Positions 7,446 through 17,916 of a stretch of DNA of 64,000 nt are shown piece by piece (the first letter of the stretch is position 1; each line of letters begins with the position of its first letter). Under the pieces are notes generated by a model. The model was not told where the DNA came from. It saw nothing but the letters and a program-made list of their open reading frames with translations, and ran no database searches. This stretch comes from Bacillus sp. FJAT-50079 (GTDB lineage: Bacteria; Bacillota; Bacilli; Bacillales; Bacillaceae_C), in contig NZ_JAGYPD010000002.1 of NCBI RefSeq assembly GCF_018343515.1, positions 558,001-622,000 on the forward strand. The letters are read 5' to 3'. The position numbers were made by a program, and so were the translations under genes.

Positions 7446-9313
7446 TATGCCCGTACCCCCTTATCTTTATCATCAATTAATTCCGATTTCGGAATATGGA
7501 AACCATGATCGTCTTTTAATGATCTTAATAGCATTGAACCAAAGGCAACAGCAAGACCAATAATTAATACCGCCAGTCCCCATCCATGCTCAAGACGATA
7601 AATCGCACCAAAGGAAGCGATAAAGAATCCTAGTGAAATAAATACCGGTAAAATCGAGCCATTTGGCATATGAATATCACCGATTGGTTCAGCAGGTGTC
7701 ATTTCCTTTTTACCTTCCATTTTTTCAAGCCAATAAGCATCGATGCCGCGTACTAATGGCAATTGCTTAAAGTTGTAAAATGGTGGTGGTGAAGGCAATG
7801 CCCACTCAAGTGTACGTCCATCTTCCCACGGGTCACTTCCAACCTTCTCATTTTTCACGGAAGTAACAACGATATTGCAAAGTAAAATGATAACTGCAAG
7901 TCCCATGAGGGCAGCACCAATTGTACTGATCATGTTTCCTAGATCTAAGCCTTGACCTGTGTAGTATGTCGCAATTCTTCGTGGCATTCCCATTAATCCA
8001 AGGAAATGTTGAATAAAGAATGTCATATGGAAACCGACTAAGAATAAAACAAATTCGAATTTACCAAGTGTTGCATTTAACATCGTTCCAAATAATTTCG
8101 GCCAATAAAAGTGAGTTGCAGCCAAAATCGCTAATACTACTCCCCCAACGATTACATAGTGAAAGTGAGCGACAACAAAGTATGTGTCATGGTACTGATA
8201 ATCCGTTGGTGCTGTCGCAACCATGATTCCAGTTACCCCACCCATTACGAATGATGGAATGAATGCTGCTGCATAAAGCATTGGCGTCGTAAACTTAATA
8301 CTACCGCCCCACATTGTAAATAACCAGTTGAAAATTTTAATTCCTGTCGGAACAGCAATCGCAAATGATGCTACTGCGAAAATTGCGTTCGCTATATTAC
8401 CAAGTCCAACTGTAAACATATGGTGAGCCCAAACCATAAATCCAAGGAATCCGATTAATACTGTTGCAAATACCATTGATGAGTATCCGAACAAACGCTT
8501 CCTTGAGAATGTCGAGAAAATCTCTGAGAAGATACCAAATGCTGGCAAAACTAAGATATATACTTCCGGATGTCCGAAGATCCAGAAAAAGTGTTCCCAA
8601 ATGATTGTGTTTCCACCCATTTGAACATTAAAGAAGTTTGATCCAAACATACGGTCAAAAGTTAATAAAAACAATGCAACCGTAAGTGGCGGGAATGCAA
8701 ATAAGATAAGTGCTGATGCGACAAATGTTGTCCATGAAAACATCGGCATTCTCATATATGTCATACCTGGTGCACGCATATTAATGATCGTTACGAGGAA
8801 GTTAATTCCCCCCATTAACGTACCAAATCCAGATATTTGTAACCCTAATGCATAAAAGTCAATCCCATGCCCTGGTGAATTCAATGATAGTGATGCATAT
8901 GAAGTCCATCCCGCATCAGGCGCTCCGCCTAAAAACCAAGATAAGTTCAAAAGCAATCCACCAAAGAAGAACAGCCAAAATCCAAGGGAGTTCAAAAATG
9001 GGAATGCAACGTCACGCGCACCAATTTGCAATGGCATGACTAAGTTCATAAATCCAATTAATATCGGCATGGCCGCAAGGAAAATCATCGTTACCCCATG
9101 CATTGTAAGCATTTGGTTAAATAGACCTGCACTGACAAAGTTACTATCAGGTACGGCAAGTTGGATACGAATAATTAAGGCTTCTAGGCCACCTAATAGA
9201 AAGAAGAATCCGCCGGCAGCAATATATAATATGGCGATTTTTTTATGGTCAACCGTGGTCATAAAATCCCATATTGTTGCGCCCACACTTCTTTTTTGAG
9301 CAATAGTACTCAC
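7445..9313 (-). CDS. ctaD: Cytochrome c oxidase subunit I
   Basis: 622-residue heme-copper oxidase subunit I, the catalytic part of caa3 oxidase, with 12 or more membrane helices. Seen directly: GHPEVYILVLPAFGIFSE (the His-Glu-Val-Tyr crosslink and K-channel region), WAHHMFTVG (copper-B histidines) and TYFVVAHFHYVIVGG (heme histidines). HGVTMIF near residue 70 gives another heme ligand. Length is normal for Bacillus CtaD. It starts 24 bp after ctaC with CAGGAGG-like signal AGGAGGTTAAATT. Confidence 0.97.
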   Translation of the reverse strand: MSTIAQKRSVGATIWDFMTTVDHKKIAILYIAAGGFFFLLGGLEALIIRIQLAVPDSNFVSAGLFNQMLTMHGVTMIFLAAMPILIGFMNLVMPLQIGARDVAFPFLNSLGFWLFFFGGLLLNLSWFLGGAPDAGWTSYASLSLNSPGHGIDFYALGLQISGFGTLMGGINFLVTIINMRAPGMTYMRMPMFSWTTFVASALILFAFPPLTVALFLLTFDRMFGSNFFNVQMGGNTIIWEHFFWIFGHPEVYILVLPAFGIFSEIFSTFSRKRLFGYSSMVFATVLIGFLGFMVWAHHMFTVGLGNIANAIFAVASFAIAVPTGIKIFNWLFTMWGGSIKFTTPMLYAAAFIPSFVMGGVTGIMVATAPTDYQYHDTYFVVAHFHYVIVGGVVLAILAATHFYWPKLFGTMLNATLGKFEFVLFLVGFHMTFFIQHFLGLMGMPRRIATYYTGQGLDLGNMISTIGAALMGLAVIILLCNIVVTSVKNEKVGSDPWEDGRTLEWALPSPPPFYNFKQLPLVRGIDAYWLEKMEGKKEMTPAEPIGDIHMPNGSILPVFISLGFFIASFGAIYRLEHGWGLAVLIIGLAVAFGSMLLRSLKDDHGFHIPKSELIDDKDKGVRA

Positions 9314-9337
9314 AATTTAACCTCCTCATTCAAAAAT

Positions 9338-10405
9338 TTATTTCGCTTGGACTTTTAGTCCCATTAAGTATTCAGTTAAAGCATCTAATTCTGCATCATT
9401 TAATTCAGGATATTTTCCAGTCATTTCATTCGCAGGTTTGATTTTTTCTGGATCTTCTAACCATCTTTTTAATTCCTCTTCAGTATGGTCTAAAATACCA
9501 GCAACTTTTTCCCTCTCACCAAAGTTTGCCAAGTTAGGACCGACTGAGTTTGCATCAGTAGATACAGCGTGACAGCTAATACAGCTTTGGTTAAAGATTT
9601 CTTCTCCTTGTTTCGCCAAATCAGTTGTAGCTACTGGCGCTTCTGCATTTTGCATATCAGCAACCCATTGATCAAATTCAGCTTTTGGAAGTGCTTTTAC
9701 TTTAAAGTCCATGAACGCATGTGAAGGACCGCAAAGCTCCGCACATTTTCCATAGAAGATTCCGCCAGCTTCATCAGCTTTATCTTGATCAACGCTCAAC
9801 CAGAATTTATTGATGTTATCAGGGTTATTATCAAGCTTTCCACCTAATGGAGGAATCCAAAATGAGTGCTTTACATCAGCGGCAGTAAGCTGGAAATAAA
9901 CCTTTTCTTCTGTCGGGATAATAAGATCTTGAGCTGTAACAATTCCAAGGTCTGGATACTCAAATTCCCACCAATATAAATGCGCTTTAACGTTTACAAC
10001 AAGTGCTTCTGGGTTCCCTTCTGCATCTTTCTTACCAATCGCAGACACATCCCCTTGTGAGAATGTAACAGAAACTGTCGGTACAGCAAGAATAATTAAT
10101 AAAATAATCGGGATAACCGTCCAAACAATTTCTAGTACGTGGCTTCCCTCTACCTGTTTAGGTATTTTGTTTTCGTCTCCCTTTTTACGTCGGAAGCGGA
10201 TCATTACAATAGTGAAAATGACGAACACTACTATAATAACTAATGTCATAATACCGAAACTAAACAATATGAGATCATATTGCTCCTGCGCCACTTGGCC
10301 TGCCGGTTTTAAAGCAGACAGGAATGGCTTGCCACAACCCGATAAGACGAGCGCCAAAATCGCAAAAACTGATGCGAGACGCCATTTTTGCAGCCATTTT
10401 TTCAT
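9338..10405 (-). CDS. ctaC: Cytochrome c oxidase subunit II with heme c
   Basis: 355-residue lipoprotein-type subunit II. A signal peptide ends in LSGC (lipidated Cys24). Two membrane helices follow, then a cupredoxin domain with the copper-A motif CAELCGPSHAFM near residues 215-230, and a C-terminal cytochrome c domain with CISCH near residue 275 and a later Met ligand in EMTGKYP. The heme domain makes this a caa3-type enzyme that takes electrons from cytochrome c. I chose the internal ATG at 10405 since it begins MKKW, a normal signal start; an upstream ATG at 10456 does not. Confidence 0.95.
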   Translation of the reverse strand: MKKWLQKWRLASVFAILALVLSGCGKPFLSALKPAGQVAQEQYDLILFSFGIMTLVIIVVFVIFTIVMIRFRRKKGDENKIPKQVEGSHVLEIVWTVIPIILLIILAVPTVSVTFSQGDVSAIGKKDAEGNPEALVVNVKAHLYWWEFEYPDLGIVTAQDLIIPTEEKVYFQLTAADVKHSFWIPPLGGKLDNNPDNINKFWLSVDQDKADEAGGIFYGKCAELCGPSHAFMDFKVKALPKAEFDQWVADMQNAEAPVATTDLAKQGEEIFNQSCISCHAVSTDANSVGPNLANFGEREKVAGILDHTEEELKRWLEDPEKIKPANEMTGKYPELNDAELDALTEYLMGLKVQAK

Positions 10406-10618
10406 AATGTAATCAAACCCCTCTTTCTGAATTATCATAGTGGTAACAAAGACCAAGTGCTATATATGGATTTCTTATACAAGAAAGAACTCCCATGCCT
10501 AAAATAAAACCATGGTAGAACAAAGTTGATTTTCAGCGGTTTATAAGCCTACTGAATAAAGATTAATTATGCCATTCATCCCTCACTTATAGATGTGAAT
10601 GACTTCTGTTAATTCAAG

Positions 10619-11536
10619 TTAAATAACAGCTAAAATTACCATCGCCGTAAATAAAATCGTTAAATAATTTAACGAATATACAAACATCCGTGTTGCCCAT
10701 TTAATATCGTCTTTTTTCCTATACCCTAAAAATCCAACAACGAGCCATCCAATATTTAAAATTGTGGCGATAATGACAAAAGGTATTCCTAATGACGTCA
10801 TAAAAAATGGAATGGGTAAAAGCATCGCTACCCAAACTAATATGTGAACTTTTGTAACAGAAAATCCTTTTACAACAGGTAGCATTGGAATTCCGGCTGC
10901 TCGATACTCCTCAACTCTCCTCATTGCTAAAGCATAAAAATGTGGAGGTTGCCAAATGAACATAAGTAAAAATAGCATCCAAGCCATTGGTGGTAAACTC
11001 GGATCAACCGCGGCCCAGCCAATCAATGGAGGTACGGCTCCTGAAACACTTCCAAGGACTGTATTGCTAACGTATAGTCGTTTTGACCACATACTATAAA
11101 GGACAACATATGTAAATGCACCGATAAATCCAATAATCCCTGTTGTCATATTCATCATAAACAGCATAACTAAACCTATTAAAACAAAAGTAAGCCCAAT
11201 TGTTAAGACTTTTGAACCGCTTAATTTTCCAGTTACGGTTGGGCGCTCTTTTGTACGTTCCATGATTGGATCAATATCACGGTCGATATAGTTATTTAAT
11301 GCACAAGATCCTGCGATTACAAGTGAAGAACCAAGCATTGTAAAAACTACAATATCTAATGATTGCAGAAAATGCTTATTCGTTAAAATAAAGGCCAACC
11401 ATAATCCGGTAAAGGTTGTAATCGCATTTGAATTCACAATTCCCATTTTAAAAAGCGCTGAATATTCTTTCCAAATTGAAGTAGAAGGAGTACTAGATGC
11501 ATTGTCTTTTGCTGCCAATGCACGACTATTTCCCAT
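10619..11536 (-). CDS. ctaB: Heme O synthase (protoheme IX farnesyltransferase)
   Basis: 305-residue UbiA-family prenyltransferase that adds farnesyl diphosphate to heme B to give heme O. The Asp-rich allylic motif [20 protein letters not shown] is intact, and the second motif region [11 protein letters not shown] follows; eight or nine membrane helices are expected. Start chosen at the ATG at 11536 behind GAGAGGGGGAAGAAGAA; the longer 330-residue reading frame has no ribosome-binding site. It is divergent from ctaA and may be read into ctaC. Confidence 0.94.
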   Translation of the reverse strand: MGNSRALAAKDNASSTPSTSIWKEYSALFKMGIVNSNAITTFTGLWLAFILTNKHFLQSLDIVVFTMLGSSLVIAGSCALNNYIDRDIDPIMERTKERPTVTGKLSGSKVLTIGLTFVLIGLVMLFMMNMTTGIIGFIGAFTYVVLYSMWSKRLYVSNTVLGSVSGAVPPLIGWAAVDPSLPPMAWMLFLLMFIWQPPHFYALAMRRVEEYRAAGIPMLPVVKGFSVTKVHILVWVAMLLPIPFFMTSLGIPFVIIATILNIGWLVVGFLGYRKKDDIKWATRMFVYSLNYLTILFTAMVILAVI

Positions 11537-12022
11537 TTCTTCTTCCCCCTCTCTTAAATATAACATGGTTAACAAAACACAGATACTACTACTATATAGC
11601 ATTATCTCCAAGTTTTCTTTAATTTCAAGCAGAATTCAGTATTTGTTCACTATTTCTTCATGTTTCCCCTTACACATTTGCTTACAGATAACGAACTGCA
11701 CCCCATATTGTAACATATAGTAACAAAAAACAGAATACAAGAGTTTTTCTTCTTCTTTATCATTCATCATTCGACGTAAAATGATCCTTCGCATGCGTAT
11801 AAAACGTTTTCATCAAAAATGAAAAATGATATGCTTTTCATGCCTCTCCATCTTGAAGTATTTTCAGCCATCTTTCAAGGGTTGTAACAATTTTGTCGGT
11901 TGTATTTTTTTGTTGATTTATGTACTATCGATATGTGCATGTCAGAATGTGAAGCTTCCAATATAAGGAGTTCACCATCCAGAAAAATGGGATAAATGAT
12001 GAATAGATAAGAAGGTGAAGAT
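11537..12022. other. Divergent ctaB/ctaA regulatory region
   Basis: 486 bp between two head-to-head genes. In B. subtilis this divergent region binds the ResD regulator; I see AT-rich sequence with several TTGTT-type elements (around 11880-11945) but no site I can assign firmly. No ORF with a ribosome-binding site was found. Confidence 0.5.
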
Positions 12023-13012
12023 TTGCACCGAAATTTAAAATGGTTTGCAGTATTAACAACACTTGTTATGACTGGGGTTTTAATCGGAGGAGCCTTAGTA
12101 ACAAAAACTGGCTCAGAGCTTGGTTGTGGGAGAACGTGGCCGCTTTGTCACGGCGAATTGATCCCTACTAATATTACCCCAGAACTCATTATTGAATTAG
12201 CACACCGACTTGTTTCAGGCAGTGCTGGTCTACTCGTATTAGTCCTTTCTATATGGGCATGGAAAGCAATCGGCCATATAAGGGAAACAAAACTATTAGC
12301 GGTACTGTCTGTTTCATTCTTATTATTACAGGCATTAATTGGCGCGGCGGCAGTCATGTGGCCACAATCCGATTTCGTACTCGCTCTACACTTTGGGATT
12401 TCACTTATCTCGTTTGCCACAGTCTTTTTATTAACTTTGCTTATTTTTGAAGTAGACCAAAAATTTGATACGAAACGACTTATCATCGATAGCAGAATGA
12501 AATTTCATATTATTGGTGTAACGGTTTATAGTTATTTTGTCGTTTATACTGGCGCGTTAGTAAGGCATACGGATGCGAGTCTTGTTTGCCGCGATTGGCC
12601 ACTTTGTGTGAATGGTTCCTTTTCTCTTCCCGTCAATATTTACGAGTGGATTCAAATGGGACATCGTCTTGCGGCTGGGCTGATCTTTTTATGGATTGCG
12701 TATATTACAATGATCGCTATTAAGCATTATAAACATCAAAAAGTGATGTATTGGGGCTGGATCATCGCCTTTGCACTTACAATGATGCAAGTAATCGCCG
12801 GAGCGGTCGTTGTACTAACAAGCTTAAACATTTATGTCGCATTGGCTCATGCTTTTTTTATCGCCTGCCTTTTTGCGGTACTTAGCTATTTTGTTCTTTT
12901 ATTAACGAGAAATGGACAGCATCAAGCAGCGATAAATAATGTGAAAAAAGTACGTGATACCGAATTGAATACTTCTGATGCATTATTCAATAAAAAAGAT
13001 GCACGAGCGTAA
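12023..13012 (+). CDS. ctaA: Heme A synthase
   Basis: 329-residue membrane protein with eight hydrophobic helices that oxidises the C8 methyl of heme O to make heme A. The cysteine pair in the first extracytoplasmic loop is seen ([13 protein letters not shown]), as are repeated heme histidines ([25 protein letters not shown]). The second half has the matching pair VCRDWPLC. The start codon is TTG at 12023 with GAAGGTGAAG upstream. pycA, which lies between ftsW and ctaA in B. subtilis, is missing here. Confidence 0.95.
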   Translation: MHRNLKWFAVLTTLVMTGVLIGGALVTKTGSELGCGRTWPLCHGELIPTNITPELIIELAHRLVSGSAGLLVLVLSIWAWKAIGHIRETKLLAVLSVSFLLLQALIGAAAVMWPQSDFVLALHFGISLISFATVFLLTLLIFEVDQKFDTKRLIIDSRMKFHIIGVTVYSYFVVYTGALVRHTDASLVCRDWPLCVNGSFSLPVNIYEWIQMGHRLAAGLIFLWIAYITMIAIKHYKHQKVMYWGWIIAFALTMMQVIAGAVVVLTSLNIYVALAHAFFIACLFAVLSYFVLLLTRNGQHQAAINNVKKVRDTELNTSDALFNKKDARA

Positions 13013-13033
13013 ATCGCTCGTGCATCTTTTTAT
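12998..13033 (+). terminator. Terminator of ctaA
   Basis: Perfect 12-bp stem GATGCACGAGCG / CGCTCGTGCATC with a 5-nt loop, then TTTTTATTTT. The stop codon lies in the 5' part of the hairpin. Confidence 0.95.
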
Positions 13034-13129
13034 TTTCCCCCGCGGCGTAGCTCGTTCGATATACATCCACCAGAAGCTTAACCCGAATCAACTCAGAGTT
13101 TGACCTTTCTTCCATTCTGCCCGTTCAAG

Positions 13130-14356
13130 CTAAAAGGACCGTTTATTTGCTAGCTGATGGTTGATTCCTTGTGGTATCACAGTTTGAGATGGAGAAGTTG
13201 TTTTTTCCGTTTTAAACTTTTCATCGTAGTTTTTAAACATCGAAACGTTTGCCAGAATTCCCATACAAATTGATAATACTAGGATCGAGGAACCCCCGTA
13301 ACTAATAAATGGCAATGTGACTCCAGTAATCGGAATGATTCCCGACATTCCACCTAAATTAATAAACGATTGAATGCCTAACATTCCAGAAATTCCAATT
13401 GCCAGCATACTGCCAAACGGATCGCGACATCTGATCGCTATGTAGATTCCTCTTAAAACGAGAAAAGCAATTCCAATCACAACAAAGGCAACTCCAAACA
13501 AGCCAAGTTCTTCAGCAATAATTGCCATAATAAAATCCGTATGTGCTTCAGGCAAATAACCGAGTTTTTGTACACTTTGTCCTAAGCCGAGACCTTTTAA
13601 TCCTCCGGAACCGATCGCTAAAAAGGAATTAACTAACTGAAAGCCTTGATCACCGGCCGTACCAAAAGGATCAAGAAACCCAGTAATTCGCTTCATATTC
13701 CCTTCCGTAAATACTTTATCAAGTTGCCAAATGATGATTGGTGAAATAATGGTCACACCAACGACACCAATCATAACGAGTTTCATAATCGTACGAAATC
13801 GCATCCCTGAACAAAGAATGATCATCATCCCAATTAAAAACGTAATGACAGCCGTTCCGTTATCCGGTTCAATTTTAATTAAAAAACAAACAAAAAGGAG
13901 ATAAATGATTGGTGGAAGCACTCCCCTATTTAACTGATCAATGTACCGTTGTTTATTAGAATAAACCGCTGATAAGTAAATAATGACACTTACCTTAACG
14001 AATTCTGATGGCTGAATTTTTCGTGCCCCGACCTGAATCCAGCTTTGCGCATTATTTGTTGCATGTCCGATTACTGAAACAAGAAATAGCCCGATCACTG
14101 CTGCCACTGTAAGGAAAATAAGAAACTTTTTATTGCGGTATGCTTTATATGGAAAGATCGCAAAAAACAAAAATGCAACGAACGCCATGAGTAAATTCAT
14201 TTTTTGTTTTTCGTAAAAGAAATTTGCGGGATATCCGTACCATTGAACTGCCATGACCATGCTCGAGCTATAAATCATTATAAGTCCAAATAAGCATAAT
14301 AAAAGGTATGTAATAATAATTGAATAATCATATGATTTTAATACTTTTTTTAACAT
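13130..14356 (-). CDS. ftsW: FtsW, divisome peptidoglycan polymerase
   Basis: 408-residue SEDS-family protein with about ten membrane helices; it polymerises glycan strands with its partner class-B PBP at the septum. Family landmarks are QPSEFVKVSVIIYLS, KIEPDNGTAVITFLIG, YLPEAHTDFIMAIIAEELG and the C-terminal LPFISYGGSSILVLSICMGIL. The conserved catalytic-type Asp is in EPD. Its place next to ylaN matches B. subtilis, which supports FtsW rather than RodA or SpoVE. Confidence 0.94.
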   Translation of the reverse strand: MLKKVLKSYDYSIIITYLLLCLFGLIMIYSSSMVMAVQWYGYPANFFYEKQKMNLLMAFVAFLFFAIFPYKAYRNKKFLIFLTVAAVIGLFLVSVIGHATNNAQSWIQVGARKIQPSEFVKVSVIIYLSAVYSNKQRYIDQLNRGVLPPIIYLLFVCFLIKIEPDNGTAVITFLIGMMIILCSGMRFRTIMKLVMIGVVGVTIISPIIIWQLDKVFTEGNMKRITGFLDPFGTAGDQGFQLVNSFLAIGSGGLKGLGLGQSVQKLGYLPEAHTDFIMAIIAEELGLFGVAFVVIGIAFLVLRGIYIAIRCRDPFGSMLAIGISGMLGIQSFINLGGMSGIIPITGVTLPFISYGGSSILVLSICMGILANVSMFKNYDEKFKTEKTTSPSQTVIPQGINHQLANKRSF

Positions 14357-14401
14357 AAAGACTCTTCCAATCTATGATTGAATTATAGTAAGAATTAGTA
14401 T

Positions 14402-14440
14402 AAAAAAACCCAAACAATTTCTTTCGAACTGTTTGAGTTT
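14402..14440 (-). terminator. Terminator of ylaN
   Basis: Minus-strand stem AAACTCAAACAG / TGTTTGGGTTT with a 12-nt loop and seven Ts, between ylaN and ftsW. Confidence 0.8.
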
Positions 14441-14485
14441 TTGTATTCATTCCGCTGTTAGCTCTGTGCGAAAATCTAGAATCTA

Positions 14486-14767
14486 TTATTTCCTCATGGA
14501 GGCTTCATGCAAAATCGTCAGCTTACTCTCAAGAGAACCTAATAATTCTTTCCCGTCTTCTTCATTGACCAATCCCAACCGGACTGCAAAATCTATTTCA
14601 CGGGACAGGCCAAACATTTGCGTATCCAACACTTCCTCATATAAAGGGCATTGAGGCATAGTTAAGTTATCCATTTGAACTTGTATTAGACGCAAGATTT
14701 TTTCAGCGTCGGCTTTTAATAGCTCATAGGCTTTTTCGCGATGATCTACAATTATTTCAGACACCAC
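14486..14767 (-). CDS. ylaN: YlaN, iron-homeostasis protein
   Basis: 93-residue acidic, helical cytoplasmic protein almost identical in its centre to B. subtilis YlaN ([20 protein letters not shown] and [16 protein letters not shown]). YlaN is known to bind iron and to act with the Fur repressor. The start is GTG at 14767, six bases after AGGGGG; the 127-codon frame upstream has no homology to the family. It forms a one-gene unit with its own terminator and is divergent from ylaL. Confidence 0.92.
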   Translation of the reverse strand: MVSEIIVDHREKAYELLKADAEKILRLIQVQMDNLTMPQCPLYEEVLDTQMFGLSREIDFAVRLGLVNEEDGKELLGSLESKLTILHEASMRK

Positions 14768-14931
14768 ATTAATCCCCCTGTCTCCGAACAAATAGGCAAT
14801 ACTATCTGTAAATTTTACATTGTAAATAGTAAAATTGCAAGTGATATCGTGTGGAACTCCAATTGTCACCGCTTTCGTTTTTTCACATTTCAGGCTATAA
14901 TTACAAGGTGATGAAAGGGGACATTTATATA

Positions 14932-15423
14932 ATGAATACGATTATGGCAATTAAAGGGAAGGTACAATTCCCAATTACGCTTGATGCAGGTGTTTGGATT
15001 TTTGATGATCGACGCATTGATTTAAATACATATTTTACAGAAGGTGTAGTAGAGCAGGAAGAAGAAGAACTCACCATCGTTTCGAAACATTGGGATCGTG
15101 TGATTAAAGAAGGGTCAGTTGCACCGCCTACACTGAAAACAGAACGACAATTTGAAAAAGTTAAAGTATTAACTGGGTCTTTTGGGATTATGCTTGATCC
15201 TTTTTTAAAAAATGCAGAGCCTGATCCAAATGCCTCAAAACTAATAATAGAAACAGCCGATGGGGATATTATGGTTCCTTTAGATCAAGCGTATCAATTA
15301 ATTCTTGCTTTTTCAAAGGACGGCAAGCCACTGCGTGAAGATGGGCCTGTACATATTATTTATCCAGATGGCTCCAATCGAGAGCACCCGATTAAACATG
15401 TGAAGGCTTTTAGGGTTGAATAA
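14932..15423 (+). CDS. ylaL: YlaL-like protein, unknown function
   Basis: 163-residue soluble protein resembling B. subtilis YlaL by sequence and by its place between ylaN and the PhoH-like gene. Notable blocks are [33 protein letters not shown] and [13 protein letters not shown]. No catalytic motif is recognisable. The ATG at 14932 has AAAGGGG about 9 nt upstream; the upstream frame from 14851 is non-homologous. Confidence 0.8.
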   Translation: MNTIMAIKGKVQFPITLDAGVWIFDDRRIDLNTYFTEGVVEQEEEELTIVSKHWDRVIKEGSVAPPTLKTERQFEKVKVLTGSFGIMLDPFLKNAEPDPNASKLIIETADGDIMVPLDQAYQLILAFSKDGKPLREDGPVHIIYPDGSNREHPIKHVKAFRVE

Positions 15424-15432
15424 TGTAATAGA

Positions 15433-15470
15433 TAAAGGCAGGTGGGATAATATCCACCTGCCTTTATTTA
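15433..15470. terminator. Bidirectional terminator ylaL/phoH2
   Basis: AAAGGCAGGTGG / CCACCTGCCTTT perfect 12-bp stem between convergent genes, with T-rich sequence on both sides in the right sense. Confidence 0.92.
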
Positions 15471-16799
15471 TTATAATAAATCCGCAGCTAATTGTGCCAA
15501 ATCAGAACGTTCACCTTTGATTAGTTTTATATGTCCTGCAACAGCTTCTTCTTTAAATTTTTCTAGCACATATGTTAAGCCATTATTATATGCATCTAAA
15601 TACGGGTGATCAATCTGATCGGGGTCTCCCATAAAAACAATTTTACTCTTATCACCAACCCGTGTTAAAATCGTTTTCACTTCATGTTTTGTTAAATTTT
15701 GGGCTTCATCAATAATGATAAATTGCTCAGGAATACTTCTGCCTCTTATATACGTAAGGGCTTCAACTTCAATTGAACTCATCCCTGCTAAAATCGCATC
15801 GAGTTCACCTGGTTTTTTCGTGTTAAATAAATACTCCAAATTATCATAAACAGGCTGCATCCACGGACGAAGCTTTTCTTGCTTTTCCCCTGGCAAATAT
15901 CCAATATCTTTCCCAACTGGAACGATTGGGCGAGCGACAAGCAGCTTTTTATATATTCGCAAATCCTCCGTTTGCATTAAGCCTGCCGCTAATGCTAAAA
16001 GTGTTTTTCCTGTTCCAGCTTTACCTATCATTGTCACAAGCTGAATATCCTTACGAAATAACAGCTCCATCGCCATTGTTTGCTGCGCATTTCTTGGCTT
16101 AATCCCCCAGATCGAATCGTATTGGTTATATAATTTTTTTACTATTGTCCCTGAGCAATCGACCATTCCTAACGCAGATGCAGAGCTACCTAATTCATCT
16201 TTCATAATTAAAAATTGATTCGGATAAAGTTTATGGTCATATAATTTATGACATTCGATTTTCCCTTGCTCATAAAACTCCTTTAATGTATCTATATGAA
16301 CATACAATTCATTTAAGCCAGTAAATAGATCATCTATCTCAACAACCCGGTCATTCAAAAAATCTTGAGCTTCTAAACCGAGGGCATCCGCTTTTACCCT
16401 AAGGAGTGCATCTTTACTAACAAGGATAACAGGGCGTCCATTTTCTTTCTTTTCCTCTTCAAGCGCAATATTTTTAGCTACGGCTAAAATTCGATTATCA
16501 TTCGTTTTTTCTACAAATATTTCTTGAAGTTCATGGAAAGAGCGATGGTTTAATTCAATCCGAAGTGTTCCCCCATTCGAAAGCTTGATTTCCTCATGCA
16601 GTTTACCTGTTTCCCTAAAGCCGTCAATTAGCTTGGCAATCAGCCTTGCATTTCTGCCAATCTCATTCATGTAACGCTTTTTCGAGTCGACTTCTTCAAG
16701 GACTACTGCAGGAATTACGATCTCATTGTCTTCAAAAGAGAAAACAGCATTCGGATCTTGCAACAAGACATTCGTATCTAACACGTATATTTTCGTCAA
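15471..16799 (-). CDS. ylaK: PIN-PhoH2 ATPase (YlaK)
   Basis: 442-residue fusion of an N-terminal PIN nuclease domain (about 1-135, acidic residues in VLDTNVLLQD and in VVLEEVD, NDNRILAVA) and a C-terminal PhoH ATPase (about 235-442). Walker A is GKAGTGKT, Walker B is FIIIDEAQNLT, and MGDPDQID follows. PhoH2 proteins are ATP-dependent RNA helicase-nucleases. In B. subtilis the gene is ylaK. Start at ATG 16799 with a GGAG-type signal (AAAGGAGCAGGAGG). A single-gene unit. Confidence 0.93.
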   Translation of the reverse strand: MTKIYVLDTNVLLQDPNAVFSFEDNEIVIPAVVLEEVDSKKRYMNEIGRNARLIAKLIDGFRETGKLHEEIKLSNGGTLRIELNHRSFHELQEIFVEKTNDNRILAVAKNIALEEEKKENGRPVILVSKDALLRVKADALGLEAQDFLNDRVVEIDDLFTGLNELYVHIDTLKEFYEQGKIECHKLYDHKLYPNQFLIMKDELGSSASALGMVDCSGTIVKKLYNQYDSIWGIKPRNAQQTMAMELLFRKDIQLVTMIGKAGTGKTLLALAAGLMQTEDLRIYKKLLVARPIVPVGKDIGYLPGEKQEKLRPWMQPVYDNLEYLFNTKKPGELDAILAGMSSIEVEALTYIRGRSIPEQFIIIDEAQNLTKHEVKTILTRVGDKSKIVFMGDPDQIDHPYLDAYNNGLTYVLEKFKEEAVAGHIKLIKGERSDLAQLAADLL

Positions 16800-17028
16800 A
16801 TTGATGCCTCCTGCTCCTTTTTAAATATTATATGTGACCATCTCAAAGCCGGTTCCATGTGAGATATCCTCTTATTGTAAGAAATATATGTACAAATGAA
16901 TAAAGATAGAATTAAACCGCAACATATTAAGAAAAGCAGATGTGTTTGTTCAGCGCTTCAAACATAAATTAAGTCATTATTGGGCTGAACCCTGAAGCTG
17001 GATACTATCATAAAACGGAGGATACACG

Positions 17029-17646
17029 ATGAAAAATCTACTGCTTACACTCATATTGATTTCCATGTTAACCGCCTGCACACAAAAGCAAACCACTCCA
17101 GAAAATAAAAACATGAATGATATGCCGCAAACAATGTCGGTAAAAGATAGTCATATTAACATGGCAGATATTAGACAATATACCGATGAAGAAAGAGCCA
17201 ATTATTTAGCGAATCTTGCGGGCAGCTTGCCAAATGTGAATGGCGCTACCGCCGTTGTCTTCGGCACGTTAGCACTCGTTGGAATCGATGTCGATAAAGA
17301 CTTAGATCGATCAAGAGTTGGCACAATCAAGTATTCCGTCGCTGAAAGTATAAAAAACGATCCACAAGGGGCGGGGGCGATTGTCATTGCTGATCCCGAT
17401 TTGACAGGACGAATCAAAGCGGTACAACAAGATATCGAAGCCGGAAAACCACTTCAAGGGATTATGAATGAATTATCCGCCATTATCGGCCGACTTATCC
17501 CTGAAGTTCCACAAATGAATGAAAATCATAACCCACAAGAAGCACCGGAAAAACCTAAGCAAGAAATGGACCCAGCGAGCAGAAACGAACTAGATAAAGA
17601 ACAACAAGATCAATCTAATGACCATATGCACAAAAGTAGTGAATGA
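17029..17646 (+). CDS. ylaJ: YlaJ, spore lipoprotein
   Basis: 205-residue lipoprotein of the YhcN/YlaJ sporulation family. Signal peptide ends in LTAC (Cys17). The core ANLAGSLPNVNGATAVVFG and VALVGIDVDKDL-type segment TLALVGIDVDKDLDRSRVG mark the family; the C-terminus is rich in Glu, Gln and Pro. Members are made in the forespore and sit in the spore membrane, with a role in germination. GGAGG lies 8 bases before the ATG. It is followed closely by ylaI. Confidence 0.9.
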   Translation: MKNLLLTLILISMLTACTQKQTTPENKNMNDMPQTMSVKDSHINMADIRQYTDEERANYLANLAGSLPNVNGATAVVFGTLALVGIDVDKDLDRSRVGTIKYSVAESIKNDPQGAGAIVIADPDLTGRIKAVQQDIEAGKPLQGIMNELSAIIGRLIPEVPQMNENHNPQEAPEKPKQEMDPASRNELDKEQQDQSNDHMHKSSE

Positions 17647-17711
17647 TAATAACACTTCATGTTATAATGATGAGAAAAGGAATGGTATGCATTCATTTGA
17701 GGTGTTCAACA

Positions 17712-17912
17712 ATGAGAGTTCAATGCGTTATTTGTGATCAGCAATCAACACTTGAAGATCATTCACCGATTGCAAAAAAATTGCGAAATCGCCCGATTCA
17801 TACATTTATGTGTGATACATGCCATGCTCGCATTAAAGAAAATACAGAGGCGCGCTTGGCAAAAAACACATTTCAACTTTACTCGTATAACAATAAAGAT
17901 CGTGACTTTTAA
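17712..17912 (+). CDS. ylaI: YlaI, zinc-ribbon protein
   Basis: 66-residue protein with two CxxC knuckles (MRVQCVICD at the start and FMCDTCHARI in the middle), so probably a small zinc ribbon. The block AKKLRNRPIHT is nearly the same as in B. subtilis YlaI. Function unknown. The ATG at 17712 has GAGGTG 7 bases upstream; the 23-codon upstream extension is not conserved. Terminator follows at once. Confidence 0.9.
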   Translation: MRVQCVICDQQSTLEDHSPIAKKLRNRPIHTFMCDTCHARIKENTEARLAKNTFQLYSYNNKDRDF

Positions 17913-17916
17913 CAGC

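Noticed and set aside
8397-8600. 67-codon frame inside ctaD
   Set aside because: Shadow of the subunit I gene; ctaD is plainly the real frame.
14486-14869. 127-codon form of ylaN
   Set aside because: The extra 34 codons are not conserved; a GTG at 14767 has an AGGGGG ribosome-binding site at the right distance.
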